64,000 nucleotides of DNA from assembly GCA_024291935.2 (NCBI GenBank), contig CM044320.1, positions 28,612,001-28,676,000 on the forward strand, written 5' to 3'. The stretch comes from Okapia johnstoni (Eukaryota; Chordata; Mammalia; Artiodactyla; Giraffidae). The position numbers and the translations under genes were made by a program. How positions within the stretch are numbered: position 1 is the first letter of the stretch; every line of letters begins with the position of its first letter. The notes beneath the pieces are model-generated. The model did no database searches. It was not told where the DNA came from and saw only the letters and a list, made by a program, of their open reading frames with translations. Below are positions 37,028 to 49,288 of this stretch, piece by piece.

Positions 37028-37256
37028 TTAATAAACATTATGGATTTTCCTGGTGGCTCTGTGGTAAAGAATCCATCTCCCAAAGCAGGGCACACTGGTT
37101 CCATCCCTGGTCCAGAAAAATTCCACATGCCTCAGAGCCCTAGAGCCCATGCTCCACGACAAGTGAAGCCACCACAATGAGAAGCCCATGCGCCAAAACT
37201 AGAGAAGCCCTGGCACAGAAACAAAGACCCAATGTAGCCAAAAATAAATAAATAAA
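37028..37256 (+). repeat. long CHR-type SINE
   Basis: 'tggattttcctggtggctct', 'ccatccctggtccagaaaaa', 'gaagccaccacaatgagaag' and an 'aaataaataaataaac' tail. Confidence 0.82.
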
Positions 37257-38559
37257 CACTGAGATCTCTTGGATCACTGTCCCTACACCGTACTTCCCAA
37301 GGCAGCTGTGACCTCCACTAAGAATCACAAATCTGTAAATCCCAAACAACCAAAAGAAAATGGTGCTGAACATGATTTCATTTAATTTGAATTGTGAAAA
37401 CAACAAAAACGTTTCTTAAATTTTCCAAATGTAAATATTTAAATATACAATTATATTATAATCCTACATATGTTTTTCCAAAGACCCATGTCCTGCTGGA
37501 GATCCTGATATGACATATCATCTGTGCTACCATCACTATGCCGTCACTAACATCTGCACTCCCAGATAGGTAAGAGGCAAGCAACTGATCAGATTAACAA
37601 ATACCAGCCATTTTTCCACCCTTGAGCTGAATAACATCACAGAAAATAATTGTTTTAAGGCTGAGGCAAAAATTTAAAGCAGAAAAACCAGCCCATGTGG
37701 GAAGAAAGTACCTGAAAAGAAAATAAGGAAACAAAAGAATTTGGGATGGCCAAGACTAACTCTTCCATTTTATGCTAATACAACAGGCTTTATTGCTTAG
37801 ATTGGGTTGTTGTGGTTTTACAAGAAGACAAGAATAAGAATTTCTTATCTGTGTGGTGACTGGTTTTAAAGTGTTCGAAAAACTGCCAATTGGATTCAGC
37901 TACTGCTATGTAAAGGGACGGTTGCTAGGCTGATGCTATAAGAACCATAAGGAGACAGGAAACTCAAAGATGCAGACAGGAAATCCACAGGATGCCAACA
38001 GGAAGAAGAAAGGACCTCTTCCTCCAGTCTCTGTCTATTGCCCCCTATTGGAAAGCCTCATAGGGAACCAGCTGGCAAAGGAAAAATATGATTTGTAGAG
38101 TCCTGGTTCCAACATCACAAAACACTGTATAGGAAACTGTGTCTGTAGCTAAGAAACAAGAGCCTACTGAATGGCACACGTGGTAAAAATGGAAGCATAA
38201 AAATTTGTTGGAAGACTACTGCATAAGCCAGAAAAGAGCCCGTGGTGGCCTGGACCAGGCAGTGGCTGTGGGTAAGGTGAAAAATGGATACAATGTTTAA
38301 GAGAATGTTCATCAGCACTGGCAGTGGATTTAATCAAATGCAATGTATGCAAGAAAGAGATAAGCCAAGATGGACTCGAAGGTTTATGAACTGAACGAGT
38401 GGAATCTTCTGAACTGAACAGCTGGAAATTTTTCTTCGTTTTTTTCTGATGAAGATGGCAGAACCCATGGGTCTTAAAGGGGGGAAAAAAAAAAGAGTTC
38501 TGCACAGCTAATTTTAAGTTTCAAATTCATATTCAATATCCAAATAGATTAGACAAGCT
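37257..38559. other. unannotated intron stretch
   Basis: No repeat recognised. Two overlapping minus-strand frames (38115-38505) have no coding character. Confidence 0.5.
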
Positions 38560-38900
38560 GGGAGTTCAGTATATGAGCCTGGAGATTAAAGAATTAGGTC
38601 CTGGCTGCAGTACAAATTTAGGAGTCATCAGAGTACATATAGTATTTAAAGCCATGAAACTGGGAGAAACCCTGTAGAGAATGAACCAACAGTGAAAAAG
38701 AAATATTAGAGGATAGATTCCTGGGCCACTCCAATGTTTATAGGTTTAGAAGATGTGAAGCCAGAAAAAGCTACTAAGAAGCAGTGGCTTTTGAAACAGC
38801 ATGAAATCAAAAGAGTGTGAAGCTAAGTGAAGCTAGCTGAGTGAAGGAAGCTTCAGGAAGCTAAGTGAAGACGCATTAAGAGGAAGGATCAAATGTGTCA
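38560..38900 (-). repeat. ancient L2-like remnant
   Basis: 'ggagtcatcagagtacatat', 'aaagccatgaaactggg' and 'gggccactccaatgtttata' recall a LINE-derived interspersed segment. Family uncertain. Confidence 0.4.
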
Positions 38901-39587
38901 CATGGTACTACTAGGAAAAGTAAGATGAGAACTAACAAGTAACAACATGGAATTAAAGAAATAACCCAAGAAAATTTCCTAAAGTGAGAGGACATGAGCT
39001 TTCAGATTAAAAAGGTCCATAGAGTTCTAACATGATAAATGAAAGTAGGCCAATAATAACAAGGCACATCATTGTGAAATTTCAAAATACTGGGGGTGCA
39101 GGAAGAGGAGGAGGTAAAGGTAAGACCAGCTTGGAATGCAAGGGGAAACAGAACTCCCGGTCATATACAAAAGTAAGGAATCAGTGACATCACTTTTCTC
39201 AAAAGCAACTCTGGAATCTAGAAAATACTGGAGCAATGCTAAAATGGATTTCTAAATGCTAAAAGGATTTCCAAACAAGAAGCAAAATTCTAACAATAAT
39301 GTCAATCAAGTGTGAGAGTAGAATAAAGATAATTTCAGACACACAGGGTCTCAAAACCTTTAATTCCCTTGTACCTATTCTTGGTAAGCTCTTGGAGACT
39401 GTGCACCAGAAAACTGAAGAGATAATCCAAGCAAGATGATACAGATTACATGAATTCAGCGATCAATACACGTAAAAGGTGAAGGGAATCTTTAGGATGA
39501 TAGTAAAGGAAGATTACACACACAGAGACACACACACACACGGGAAGATTCCAGACTACCAACTTGCATCTAGAAGATTAGAATGAT

Positions 39588-39787
39588 GCTTCCCAAGTGG
39601 TGCAGTGGTAAAGAATCCACCTGCCAATGTAGGAGACACAAGAGACGTGGGTTCCATCCCTAGGTTGGGAAGAACCCCTGGAGAAGGGCATGGTAACCCA
39701 CTCCAGTGTTCTTGCCCGGAAAATTCCATGGACTGAGGGGCGTGTTCGTGGGGTCGCAAAAGAGTTGGACACGGAGCATGCAGCACA
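39588..39787 (+). repeat. Bov-tA SINE
   Basis: 'gcttcccaagtggtgcagtg' to 'gttggacacggagcatgcag'. Confidence 0.9.
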
Positions 39788-39871
39788 CACATATTAGAAC
39801 ACGTGAAAAGATTCCAGGACTCATTCTTTAAAAAGGCTGAAATTGTTCAGACAGCTAAATGTCATTTAAAC

Positions 39872-40148
39872 CAGGGGTCCCCAGCCTGAGGCCTGTTAGG
39901 AATTGGGCAACACAGCAGGGGGTAAGAGGTGGGCGAGTGAGCGAAGCTTCATCAATATTTACAGCCGCTCCCCACCGTTCGCACTACTTACTGCCTGAGC
40001 TCTGCCTCCTGTCTCCTGTCAGACCAATGGCAGCATAATAAATGAAATGAGCCTGAATTATCCTGAAGCTACCAGCCATCCCTGGTCCATGGAAAAATTG
40101 TCTTCCATGAAACTGGTCCCTGGTGCCAAAAAAGGTTGGGGACTGCTG
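39872..40148 (+). mobile_element. MER1-type hAT-Charlie DNA transposon with TIRs and 8-bp target duplication
   Basis: Terminal inverted repeats 'caggggtccccagcc' and 'ggttggggactgctg' frame a short non-autonomous element. Flanking octamers atttaaac (39864-39871) and acttaaac (40149-40156) differ at one base, the 8-bp duplication expected for hAT elements. Confidence 0.88.
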
Positions 40149-40914
40149 ACTTAAACAAATGGTTAAGATTTGGGAAGCTGTACTATAAACAGGTACTTAA
40201 AAAAAAAAAAAAGAAGGAATAAGAAGTGAATTAACTCCAGGCAAGAGGGACTGGGATTGTGAAGAGGAGCAAGGAGGTTTCCTTCTCATCTCTTTTATTT
40301 TCTCTGGAAAGTAGAAGGCAAGGTTATCACCTTAAAGAAGGGGGATGAGCAGGAGATGCTGGAAGTCTGAGAGCGAAGACAGTACATAATCACCTAGAAG
40401 TGGAAGAGTAAACGGACTTGAAAAACGCTGTGGAACTGCCTACCAGTTCTTAGCGGCATATAGGAAAGCTGGTTTCTTTGGACTGATAAATACCACTAAG
40501 GGAAGGTGACAGCAGTAAGGAAGAACAGAAACTACTCCAATAGGAGAAAAAAGGACACCAAGCAGAGAGTGTGGCTCACAAGCCTGAGTGGTCACAAAGA
40601 AGAGTGGAAGTCAGCTCCAGTGGAGAAACGGCAGGAGTGGTCCAGAAGAGGAGGTACCCCTTGGAAGAGTATTTCCACAACAGTGCACATTGAACTAGAA
40701 GGTGATGACAACGGCCTCATCTGAAGGAAAGCAATTGGAAGCATTTAAAGAAGATTTCAGTTAAAATATCACAAGATAATCTGGCTGTGAGAATTGATTG
40801 TAAAAAGATGAATCATAATAGAAGAAGAGAATCCAGTGAGGGCTAATCACAATTTATCCTGAAAACGAGTAATAAATTTCCTTTTGCGCAGGTGGGAAAT
40901 ACTTGCTGCTATTG

Positions 40915-41122
40915 TTTAGTTGCTAAGTCACGTCCAACACTTTTGCGACTCCATGGAGTGTAGCCCACCAGGCTCCTCTGTCCATGGGATTTCCCAGGCA
41001 AGAAATACTGGAGAGGGTTGCCATTTCCTTCTCCAGGGGATCTTTCCGACCCAGGGATGGAACCCGAGTCTCCTGCATTTGCAGGCCAATTCTTTTACTG
41101 CTGAGCCACAGGTGAAGCCTGG
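40915..41122 (-). repeat. Bov-tA SINE
   Basis: Full reverse-complement copy: 'gtttagttgctaagtcacg' to 'gagccacaggtgaagcc'. Confidence 0.92.
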
Positions 41123-41437
41123 GAAATGCTTCGGGGTGAGTTTAAAGCTACAAAGAAGAAAAGCAAGTATTTAGTGATGGGGTGCTTCTCTTTGAAACAG
41201 CCCCCAACAAAACAACTGGAAATAGGAGAGATAGTAAATTCAGTCTTAATAAGAAAGTTTCCTATATTAACTTTCAGTGGCCAGGGTCTTTTTCTTGCTG
41301 ACTCTTCATGTCTCAGTAGTAATCCTGTGGTTTCTTCTGTTTTTCTTTTTTTTTTAAACATTTATCGAGATTGTGTTCTTTCTTTCTTCTGTATCTCCTG
41401 CTGCTGTCAGAATCTTGCTACTACAGTATTTTTGCTG

Positions 41438-42130
41438 TTGTTCAGCTACTCACTCTTTGCAACTCCATGGACTGCATCATGTCCTTCATATCTCTCAGGG
41501 TTTGCCCAAATTCATGTCCATTGAGTCGATGATGCCATCCAACCATCTCATCCTCTGTTGCCTCCTTCTCCCCCTGCCCTTAATCTTTCCCAGCATCAAG
41601 GGTCTTGTCCAATAAGTCAGCTCTTCCCATCAGGTGGTCAAAGTATCAGAGCTTCAGCTTCAGCATTAGTCATTCCAATGAATATTCACGGTTGATTTCC
41701 TTTAAGACTGACTGGTTTGATCTCTTTGGAGTCCAAGGGACTCTCAAGAGTCTTCTCCAACACCACAGTTCAAAAGCATCAATTCTTCAGCATTCAGCTT
41801 TCTTTATGGTCCAACCCCCACATCTATACATGACTACTGGAAAAACCATAGCTTTGACTAGATGGACCTTTATCGGCAAAATGATGTCTTTGCTTTTTAA
41901 TATGCTGTCTAGGTTCGATACCTGGGTTGGGAAGATCCTCTGGAGAAGGAAATGGCAACCCACTCCAGCCCTTGCCTGAAAAACCCCATGGACGGATAAG
42001 CCTGGTAGGCTACAGTCCATGGGGTCACAAAGAGTTGGACACGACTGAGTGACTTCACTCACTCACTCTAGGTTTGTCATATCTTTTCTTCCAAGGAGAA
42101 AGCATCTTTTAATTTCTTGGCTGCAGTATA
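41438..42130 (-). mobile_element. BovB LINE 3' fragment 8, interrupted by a Bov-tA
   Basis: BovB from 'gttgttcagctactcactc' to 'ttggctgcagtatatgg'. It is split by the SINE at 41917-42070; the BovB text resumes after it without loss. Confidence 0.92.
41917..42070 (+). repeat. Bov-tA SINE nested in BovB, with target duplication
   Basis: 5'-truncated SINE starting at the B-box ('cgatacctgggttgg'). BovB text ctaggtt occurs immediately before it (about 41909-41915) and again immediately after (about 42068-42074), as a short target duplication. Confidence 0.85.
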
Positions 42131-42767
42131 TGGTATTAAAAATGCATAAATCACTTTTTTTTTTTATCTCTTCAGGAGTTTCACACAATTGTTTCCTAAT
42201 TAAAAATTCTCTCTTTCCCTTTTAAATGGTAAACTCTTTCCTGGCCTCTTGGAGTTTTCTCTTCCCTCCTCTCCCAGGGATAACAATTAAACATAAGCTG
42301 TGATAGCAACTATAAACCCCTAGGTGATAGTTCTTCAACTACTCTCCAGGAAAAGAAAAAGAGCCCAAAGTCCTAGGTTCAAGCCAATTCGACACAATAT
42401 TTGATTGAAGCAAATCTCTTCACTTGCCTGTCATTGAAAAATCAGGATAATGCTAATACTTGTCTTACTGGCCTTCCCATGGGTCAGTCCTATATACCTA
42501 ATGGTTATGCAATGGTTAGTGTTTCTTTCTGGCATGGGTCACTCTTCCTCCATTTATTCTTTCCTTCTACCTAATCATTTTTATTTCTCAGTAATTAGCA
42601 GGTATTATTTATATAAAAGAAATTGTATTTCATCAGATCTGAGAGGTTATTATATTATTTAACAATAATACACACAAAAAAGAATACTGCTATGAAACTA
42701 CAACTCAGTGATCTTACAATAGTGCTACAGATAGTCCTGCACTAGTCTCTCTCTTTTTTTTTTAAAT

Positions 42768-42876
42768 CTTTTAGGCATGCAGCAGGTGGGATCTTAGTTC
42801 CCTGACCAGGGATCAAACCTATACCAGCTGCATTGGCAGTGTGCAGTCTTAACCACTGGACCACCAGAGAAGTTGC
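42768..42876 (-). repeat. CHR-type SINE
   Basis: 'gggatcttagttccctgacc' to 'ggaccaccagagaagttgc'. Confidence 0.82.
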
Positions 42877-42922
42877 CACTAGCCTCTTCCTCAGACATTT
42901 CTTTCATCCATTCTAAGAAACT

Positions 42923-42990
42923 AGGGAGCCTGGCGGGCTACAGTCTATAGGGTCGCAAAGAGTTGGAAACAACTGAGCACACACAGGCAA
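42923..42990 (+). repeat. Bov-tA SINE 3' fragment
   Basis: 'ggagcctggcgggctacag' to 'aacaactgagcacacac', about 68 bp. Confidence 0.8.
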
Positions 42991-43483
42991 CACAAAAAGG
43001 AACTAGCAATTTTTCCTACTTTCACTTTGCACTGTTTGACATTTGATGCAGAGACAATCATTTTGCACCTATCTTGGTAACTATTTATAATACAGCTTCA
43101 TCTACTTGTGGGTATTCTCTTCCTTTGCTTTATTTTGCTGCCTTACAAGAAAATATAGAGTTGCTTTCAGCATTTCTCTGAAATAACTTGTATATAAATC
43201 AAATTGGCAACTCATTGCTGTTTCCATGCCTTCCTTTATACACAACAGACATTCCAACATTTTGGTTATATTTTAAATGTCAACCAAAGTTAACATGTGC
43301 AGGACCCATAATGCACAAACCCTACTTAGGCAGTGTCAACTCTGCCTCAGCTTCTAACTTGTCACCAGAGACTGTAAAAGGCAGCTCAGTTTCACTAATG
43401 GTATAATATGAAATTGGACTCCTCTGATAAATTATTCTATCTTGTGTGCATCCCTTCTTTTTGCCCTTCCTTTCATTAGTACT

Positions 43484-43487
<4 letters not shown>

Positions 43488-43526
<39 letters not shown>
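43488..43526. repeat. (GT)n microsatellite
   Basis: 39-bp pure GT tract at the 3' tail side of the reverse-oriented Bov-tA that follows. Confidence 0.97.
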
Positions 43527-43527
<1 letters not shown>

Positions 43528-43544
43528 ACGTGCACGCATGCACG

Positions 43545-43735
43545 TTAGTAACTCAGCTGTGTACGACTCTCTGAAACCCCATGGACTATAGCCCCACCAG
43601 GCTCCTCTGTCCATGGAATTCTTCAGGCAAGAATCCTGGAGTGGGTTGCCATTCCCTTCTTCAGAGGATCTTCCCAACCCAGGGATTGTGTCTCCTGCAT
43701 TGCCGGCGGATTCTTTACCGTCTGAGCCACCAGGG
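43545..43735 (-). repeat. Bov-tA SINE
   Basis: Reverse copy from 'agtaactcagctgtgtacga' to 'gagccaccagggatc'. Confidence 0.92.
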
Positions 43736-44214
43736 ATCATATTTATCAAATATGTTCTCTCTCTCACCAGTGTACATTCTTCCCATGTCAATAATTTACA
43801 TCATGACTCTGATCCTCAAGATGCTGTCCTCATGGGCTGTGGTTGTGTGTGCAGGTGTGAGTCATACAGAGATCCAGATATGAGAGCGTTAAAATGCATA
43901 TCACAATTTATAGGTTCAACCAAAGAGTAGACCTCTTATTTTTTAAAAGTTCTACTAAACAAATTAAAGCAATTTAGTAATAAAAACTTACAGAGGCATA
44001 TTCTTATAATTCAACGTGTTGCAAGTCGATATAAACCTAGTAACTCTGCTGGGTCAACCCCTTAAGATTTCTCACTGGAGTGTAACCTACTCTCAATGGA
44101 CCTGCATGAAAATATCATGAGAATTTAGGCTACTTCAATATTTATTTACTAATTAAGTAATAATTATTCTTTTACAGTTATATTTGATCTGACCAGCTAC
44201 TTAATTCTGAGGAT

Positions 44215-44300
44215 CAGAACTTTGTAGATGGAAAGAATGCTGCAGTCCATGGGGTTACTAAAAGTTGGACATGACTTAGCGACTGAACAACAATAACAAG
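44215..44300 (+). repeat. Bov-tA SINE 3' fragment
   Basis: 'gctgcagtccatggggttac' to 'cttagcgactgaacaacaa'. Confidence 0.75.
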
Positions 44301-44502
44301 AGGGAGAGAGAAAGGGAAGAAACAAATGGACACTGATGTGATAACTACTCCATGTCAGGAGCTGGGTTCTTATTGCCAGGCTCACTCCTACTGCTCCTGG
44401 TACAATGTTCCCCAAAAGATGCATAGAATGTTCTAACTTTCTGAATTTGGTATAGAAAATTTGGGGACCAAGCCAATCCCACTTAGATCTGGAAAAACAA
44501 GA

Positions 44503-44519
44503 ACACACACACACACACA
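44503..44519. repeat. short (AC)n tract
   Basis: 17-bp AC run. Confidence 0.9.
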
Positions 44520-45263
44520 ATCAGGGCTTCATTCTATTGTTTGCTCCTCTATTGTTGGAGGAGCTACTATATCATCAAAATGAGTTAATATTAGGAGATG
44601 ATGTAAAATAACTACGTTTGCTTTTTAATGATTTTTTTCCTATTATAAAACTTTGCAGCAAAATCGGAAAATGTTGATTTATCTCCTTAGGCATGTAATT
44701 TTATATAATTGAAGCACATGCATTTATATATTTATTTTTTCACTTAAATAAGCATTTTACCATTTGCTAAAATTATTCATGAACGTTATTCCACAACATC
44801 AACGCATAATATTCCATCAACATGGACACAAGTTACAAAATCATTGCTGTATTTTTGGATATCTAAAGAGTGCAACTGTTTTCAAATTACTTACAACATG
44901 ATATGTGCGCTTGCACACACTAGAGATTTTTCTCTTTGTTTTTAGGATAGATTTGTAGAAAAATGATAAAATGTCTCTTTTTAAGTAATTTTTGTCAACT
45001 TTTCAGATAATCAATTTTAGCTTTTTGGATCCCCTTTGTTGAACTTTTGTTTTCCAGTTATTCTTTTTTAGTTTCTGTTATTGTTGCTGCTCCTTCTTTC
45101 AACTCTTTGGAGATCCTGGGACTTGAAATTGATGCTGTGATGAAGTAAGTCTTGGTAGTTTTTATGGAGGAGCTAAGTTTATTCTGAATGGTCGAGGGAT
45201 ATGAACTGTTGTGACGTAAGGCAGACAGTAGCAAATTATGTTGTCCAAAGATGACCTAGCATG

Positions 45264-45480
45264 CACAAGGGATTCCCTTGTGGCTCAGCTGGTAAACAAT
45301 CTGCCTGCAATGCAGGATACCTGGGTTCGATCCCTGGGTTGCGAAGATCCCCAGAAGGAGGCCATGGCAACCCACTCCAGTATTCTTGCCTGGAGAATCC
45401 CCATGGACAGAGGAGCCTGGAAGGCTACAATCCATGGGGTCACAAAGAGTCGGACATGACTGAGTGGCTAAGCACAGCAG
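45264..45480 (+). repeat. Bov-tA SINE, near consensus
   Basis: 'gggattcccttgtggctcag' to 'gacatgactgagtggctaag', complete. Confidence 0.95.
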
Positions 45481-45496
45481 CATACATATTCTTTTT

Positions 45497-45735
45497 CGGG
45501 GGGGTTGCTGCACTGGGTCTTCCTTGCCACACATGGGCTTTCTCTAGTTGCAGTGCATGGGTTTCTCATTGCAGTGGCTTCTCTCATTGAGGAGCATGGG
45601 CCCTAGAGCACAGGCTCAGTAGTTGCAGCACAAGGTCTTAGTTGTTCCATGCAGAATGTGGGATCCTACCAGACCTGAGTATGCCCTGCTTTGGCAGACA
45701 GACCCCTAACCACTGGACCACGAAGGAAGTCCCAT
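45497..45735 (-). repeat. long CHR-type SINE
   Basis: 'gggggttgctgcactgggtc', 'gttgcagtgcatgggtttc', 'ggaccacgaaggaagtccc'. Confidence 0.8.
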
Positions 45736-45774
45736 ACATATTCTTTTAACAATGTGACTTTGACACTTCTCTTA

Positions 45775-46250
45775 ATATCAGGAGGATCTGTGCCAGGACT
45801 CTTTCCCCTCAACCCTGGGTGGGTCTTTGTGGTTGCCTCAACTTACAAAATTGTGATGGAACTGACCTATATGTCATTCCGATGTGAGGTTATAAAAATG
45901 CCATGACTTCTGCCATGTTCTCTCTGGATACTAGGTTTGGTGGAAGCCAACTACCATACAAACAGTCCAACTGTCCTGAGCTAGCATGCTGTGAGGGAGC
46001 CCAAACTAGCTCACAAGGAGAGTCCCGAAAGAGATTCTTGAGACTACAAGGAGAAAGAGAGATGCCCAGCCTACCCAAGCTGTTCCAATCCTTCACCATT
46101 TCAACTCCAGCCACCAGCTGAAGTTGATCTGATCCATCAGTTCTCCCAAGCCTGGTCCTTCCTGAATTCCTGACCCACAAAAACTGTGAAAGACAATAAA
46201 ACGACTGTTGTTTAAGCCATGGAGAATGACTTGCTATTGAGCAACAAAAA
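45775..46250 (+). mobile_element. old mammalian LTR remnant (MLT1/MaLR-like)
   Basis: 'ttctctctggatactagg', 'gccaactaccatacaaacag', 'gtccaactgtcctgagctag', 'tgacccacaaaaactgtgaa' and 'aataaaacgactgttgttta' follow the layout of MaLR-type LTRs. The subfamily is not identified. Confidence 0.55.
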
Positions 46251-46311
46251 CTGAAACAAGAGCTTTAAAAACTTCAGTCTCTCCTTCTCAATTTAAGTGA
46301 TGCTATTTTCC

Positions 46312-46440
46312 AGTACAGTCATCCCTTTGTATACGTGAGGACTTGGTTCCAGGACCCAGTCCATGGATGCTCACATCCCTTAAAGTAGGCTCTCCATATC
46401 TGTGGCTTCTACATATCATATGTAAAGATAACATATAATT
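46312..46440 (+). mobile_element. MER2/Tigger-like DNA transposon fragment
   Basis: 'cagtcatccctttgtatacg' and 'ttggttccaggacccagtcc' match one end of a Tigger-group (Tc1/mariner) element. Confidence 0.7.
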
Positions 46441-46489
46441 ATTACTTCATGCAGGTGAGGTTTGTTTAGATCTGTTTATATGTTTACCA

Positions 46490-46860
46490 ACTTTTTTGCA
46501 TCTCAAATTTTCCTTCTGAAGTAACATTCCTTTTTCCTAAGACACAATCTTTAGAATTTCTTTCAGTAAAGGTCTGCTGATGAGAAATAATTTTACCGTT
46601 TTTCTAGAAAAGGTTTTATATTATTTGAAAGATCATCTGTACACACTCCTATGTTGATAGCTTCCTTCTCTCAGCACTTGGAAGATCTTGTCCCACTGTC
46701 TTCTGACTTCCACTGACTGTTGGAAGAAGTCTGTTTTCAGTCTAATGATCATTCTTTTGCAGATAATGTCCTTTTTCCTCTAGCTGCTTTTAAAAGCTTC
46801 TTATTATCTTTAGTTCAATTTTACTAAATTGCATTTTTAATTTTAATTTCACTCATGTTT
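46490..46860 (-). repeat. L1M remnant, part 1
   Basis: 'cttggaagatcttgtcccac' and 'gtcttctgacttccactgac' are typical of an old L1 read in reverse. Confidence 0.6.
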
Positions 46861-46924
46861 GATACCTTGCTTTCTGTATTTATGGAGTATATTATTCTTT
46901 AATTCTGAAGATGTCTCAGCTATT

Positions 46925-47108
46925 GAAAGTAGTGAAAGTGTTAGTTGCTCAGTCATGTCCAATTCTTTGAGACCCCATGACTGTAGACAGCCAGACTCTT
47001 CTGTCTGTGGAATTCTCCAGACAAGACTACTGGAATGGATAGTCATTCGCTTCTCCAGGGGATCTTCCTGACTCAGGGATTGAATTGGATTCAATCTCTT
47101 GCATTGCA
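46925..47108 (-). repeat. Bov-tA SINE
   Basis: 'gtgaaagtgttagttgctca' to the 'tgcattgca' region. Inserted in the old L1; head incomplete. Confidence 0.88.
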
Positions 47109-47167
47109 CCTCTATTTTATAATTCCACAATTCCACTTAAATAAAGACTGGATTTTAGTCCTCATTC

Positions 47168-47370
47168 CATCCTCCCTGGTGGCTTAGATGGTAGAGTCTG
47201 CCTACGATGCAGGAGACCAGGGTTCAATCCCTGGGTTAGGAAGATACCCTGCAAAAGGAAATGGTAACCCACTACAGTATGCTTGCCTGGAAAACCCCAG
47301 GGATGGAGGAGCCTGGCAGGCTGCAGTCCACGGGGTCGCAAAGAGTCAGACATGACTGAGCAATTTCTAT
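47168..47370 (+). repeat. Bov-tA SINE
   Basis: 'catcctccctggtggcttag' to 'gacatgactgagcaatttc'. Confidence 0.92.
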
Positions 47371-47379
47371 TCCATCATC

Positions 47380-47810
47380 CAAGTTTCTTTGTCTTATCTT
47401 CATATTTTCTAGCAAATCTAGCATATTTTCTAGTATATCTTGTATCTAGCAAATTATCTGCTCTATCTCCCAGTTTTCAGGTATGTCTAATCTGATGTCT
47501 GTTCATCTCAACAATTATATTTTCATTTCTAAAATTCCTATTTGATTTTTTTTAAGCTATCTATGTAATTTTCATGTTTTACTACTGAATTTTGATTCAT
47601 ATTTTTTTTTCTATAAGAATCTCATACTTAGCAGTATATCACACCTGAAAACTTCAATAAGTTCTCAGGCATGTCTATCCACAATTTTTATTTATTTTTT
47701 TTATCTCTGAGAACTCTCAATATTGCTAATTTCAATGTTTTCTTAAGAGCTTATATCTGTTTGAAACTCCATACAGATCCACACACTTTCCGAGGTGTTT
47801 CTTCTCTGTT
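47380..47810 (-). repeat. L1M remnant, part 2
   Basis: T-rich continuation of the old reverse-oriented L1 ('atttcatttctaaaattcc', 'tttgaaactccatacagat'). Confidence 0.45.
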
Positions 47811-48059
47811 TTCTGTCTGTTCTCTCCAGTTCCAGTTTTAGCATCTGTCTTCTAAGTTCCCTTGCATCATGGCAGATGTAAAGACAGAATGGCTATCAGT
47901 GACTGCCAAAACTCGGTGCAAACACTGATAAGTTGCTCTAAGTTTGGAGAGAAAAGGAAAAAGAAGTCAGCTGGCAGAAGAGACGAGGACATTTTAGGAA
48001 CACAGTCTGGGGCATGAGTCATATCAAATATTAAACAGAAGTTGCTATAACCTTTTTTG

Positions 48060-48322
48060 GACCCAAGTCATTTTCCTCAAAGCTCAAATTATTTTTTAAA
48101 AAGTTCATCAATAAAACAAATAATTGTTCTCCCAGATAATATCTCCATACTCCCAACTGCTTTTAGTAAAATTAGAGGTGATAACCATTGGATCCCATGG
48201 ACAGGCTCCTCTGTCCACAGGATTCTTCAGGCAAGAATATTGGAGTGGGTTGTCATTCCCTTCTCCAGGGGATCTTCCTGATCCAGGGATCAGACCTGCC
48301 TCTCCTGTATTGGCAGGCAGAT
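48060..48322 (+). repeat. inverted duplication, left arm
   Basis: The first 138 bp are non-repetitive and match the reverse complement of 49425-49562 with two mismatches. The rest is a reverse-oriented Bov-tA matching 49289-49424 inverted, with more differences and a short deletion in this arm. Confidence 0.93.
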
Positions 48323-48352
48323 TTTTTACCACTGAGCCGCCAGGGAAGCCCA
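48186..48352 (-). repeat. Bov-tA SINE, part of the inverted duplication
   Basis: 'ggacaggctcctctgtccac' to 'gagccgccagggaagccc'. The 'ctgtagcc' segment is missing. Confidence 0.9.
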
Positions 48353-48830
48353 TATATATTTGCTGAGATCTCAAGAGCAAAGATAAACAATTACTGACCC
48401 CAAGCTGTTCACTCTGATACTACTGTCTCTAATGTGCCTACATGGAAACACACACACAAAACATTGCTGCTCTTTTTTGTGGCTGCAAATAATAACTTCC
48501 CAAGTTGGAGTCTCAAAGTTCGAAAGTGAATTCTTAATATCATAATAAAGCAATCAATTAAGTTCCAGTTTTTATTTGTTTAACCATCACTGGCTCAAAT
48601 ATGTATTGACCTTTTGTTATGGGCAAAATGGCTGAGTTTTCAATTCTATTCAGAAACTGAGAAACAAGCTTTGAGAACTATAATCTCTCCTTTTATATCT
48701 TGTTAGGATAGAATGACTCAGTTTAAGCCAGTGAATTTTAAACCTATTAAGAGTAATGGAAACCTTGAAAAATCTGATAAATAATATATAATACATACAC
48801 ATAAATTTTTAAAATAAACTTCAAAAGGGG

Positions 48831-49288
48831 TTCAGTTCAGTTCAGTCGCTCAGTTGTGTCCAACTCTCTGCCACCCCATGAATCGCAGCATACCAGGCCT
48901 CCCTGTCCATCACCAACTCCTGGAGCCCACCCAAACTCATGTCCATCGAGTCGGTGATGCCATCCAGGCATCTCATCCTCTGTCGTCCCCTTCTCCTCCT
49001 GCCCCCAATTCTTCCCAGCGTCAGGGTCTTTTCCAATGAGTCAACTCTTCGCATGAGGTGGCCAAAGTATTGGAGTTTCAGCTTCAACATCAGTCCTTCC
49101 AATGAACATCCAGGACTGATCTCCTTTAGGATGGACTGGTTGGATCTCCTTGCAGTCCAAGGGACTCTCAAGAGTCTTCTCCAACACCACAGGTCAGAAG
49201 CATCAATTTGTCAGCACTCAGCTTTCTTCACAGTCCAACTCTCACATCCATGTATGACTACTGGAAAAACCATACCCTTGACTAGACT
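48831..49288 (-). mobile_element. BovB LINE 3' fragment 9, carrying the inverted arm at its 5' end
   Basis: Starts 'ttcagttcagttcagtcgct'. On the minus strand it holds a 109-codon BovB frame ([18 protein letters not shown]), close to that of fragment 7, so it is young. It breaks off at 'cccttgactagact', where the inverted arm begins. Confidence 0.95.
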
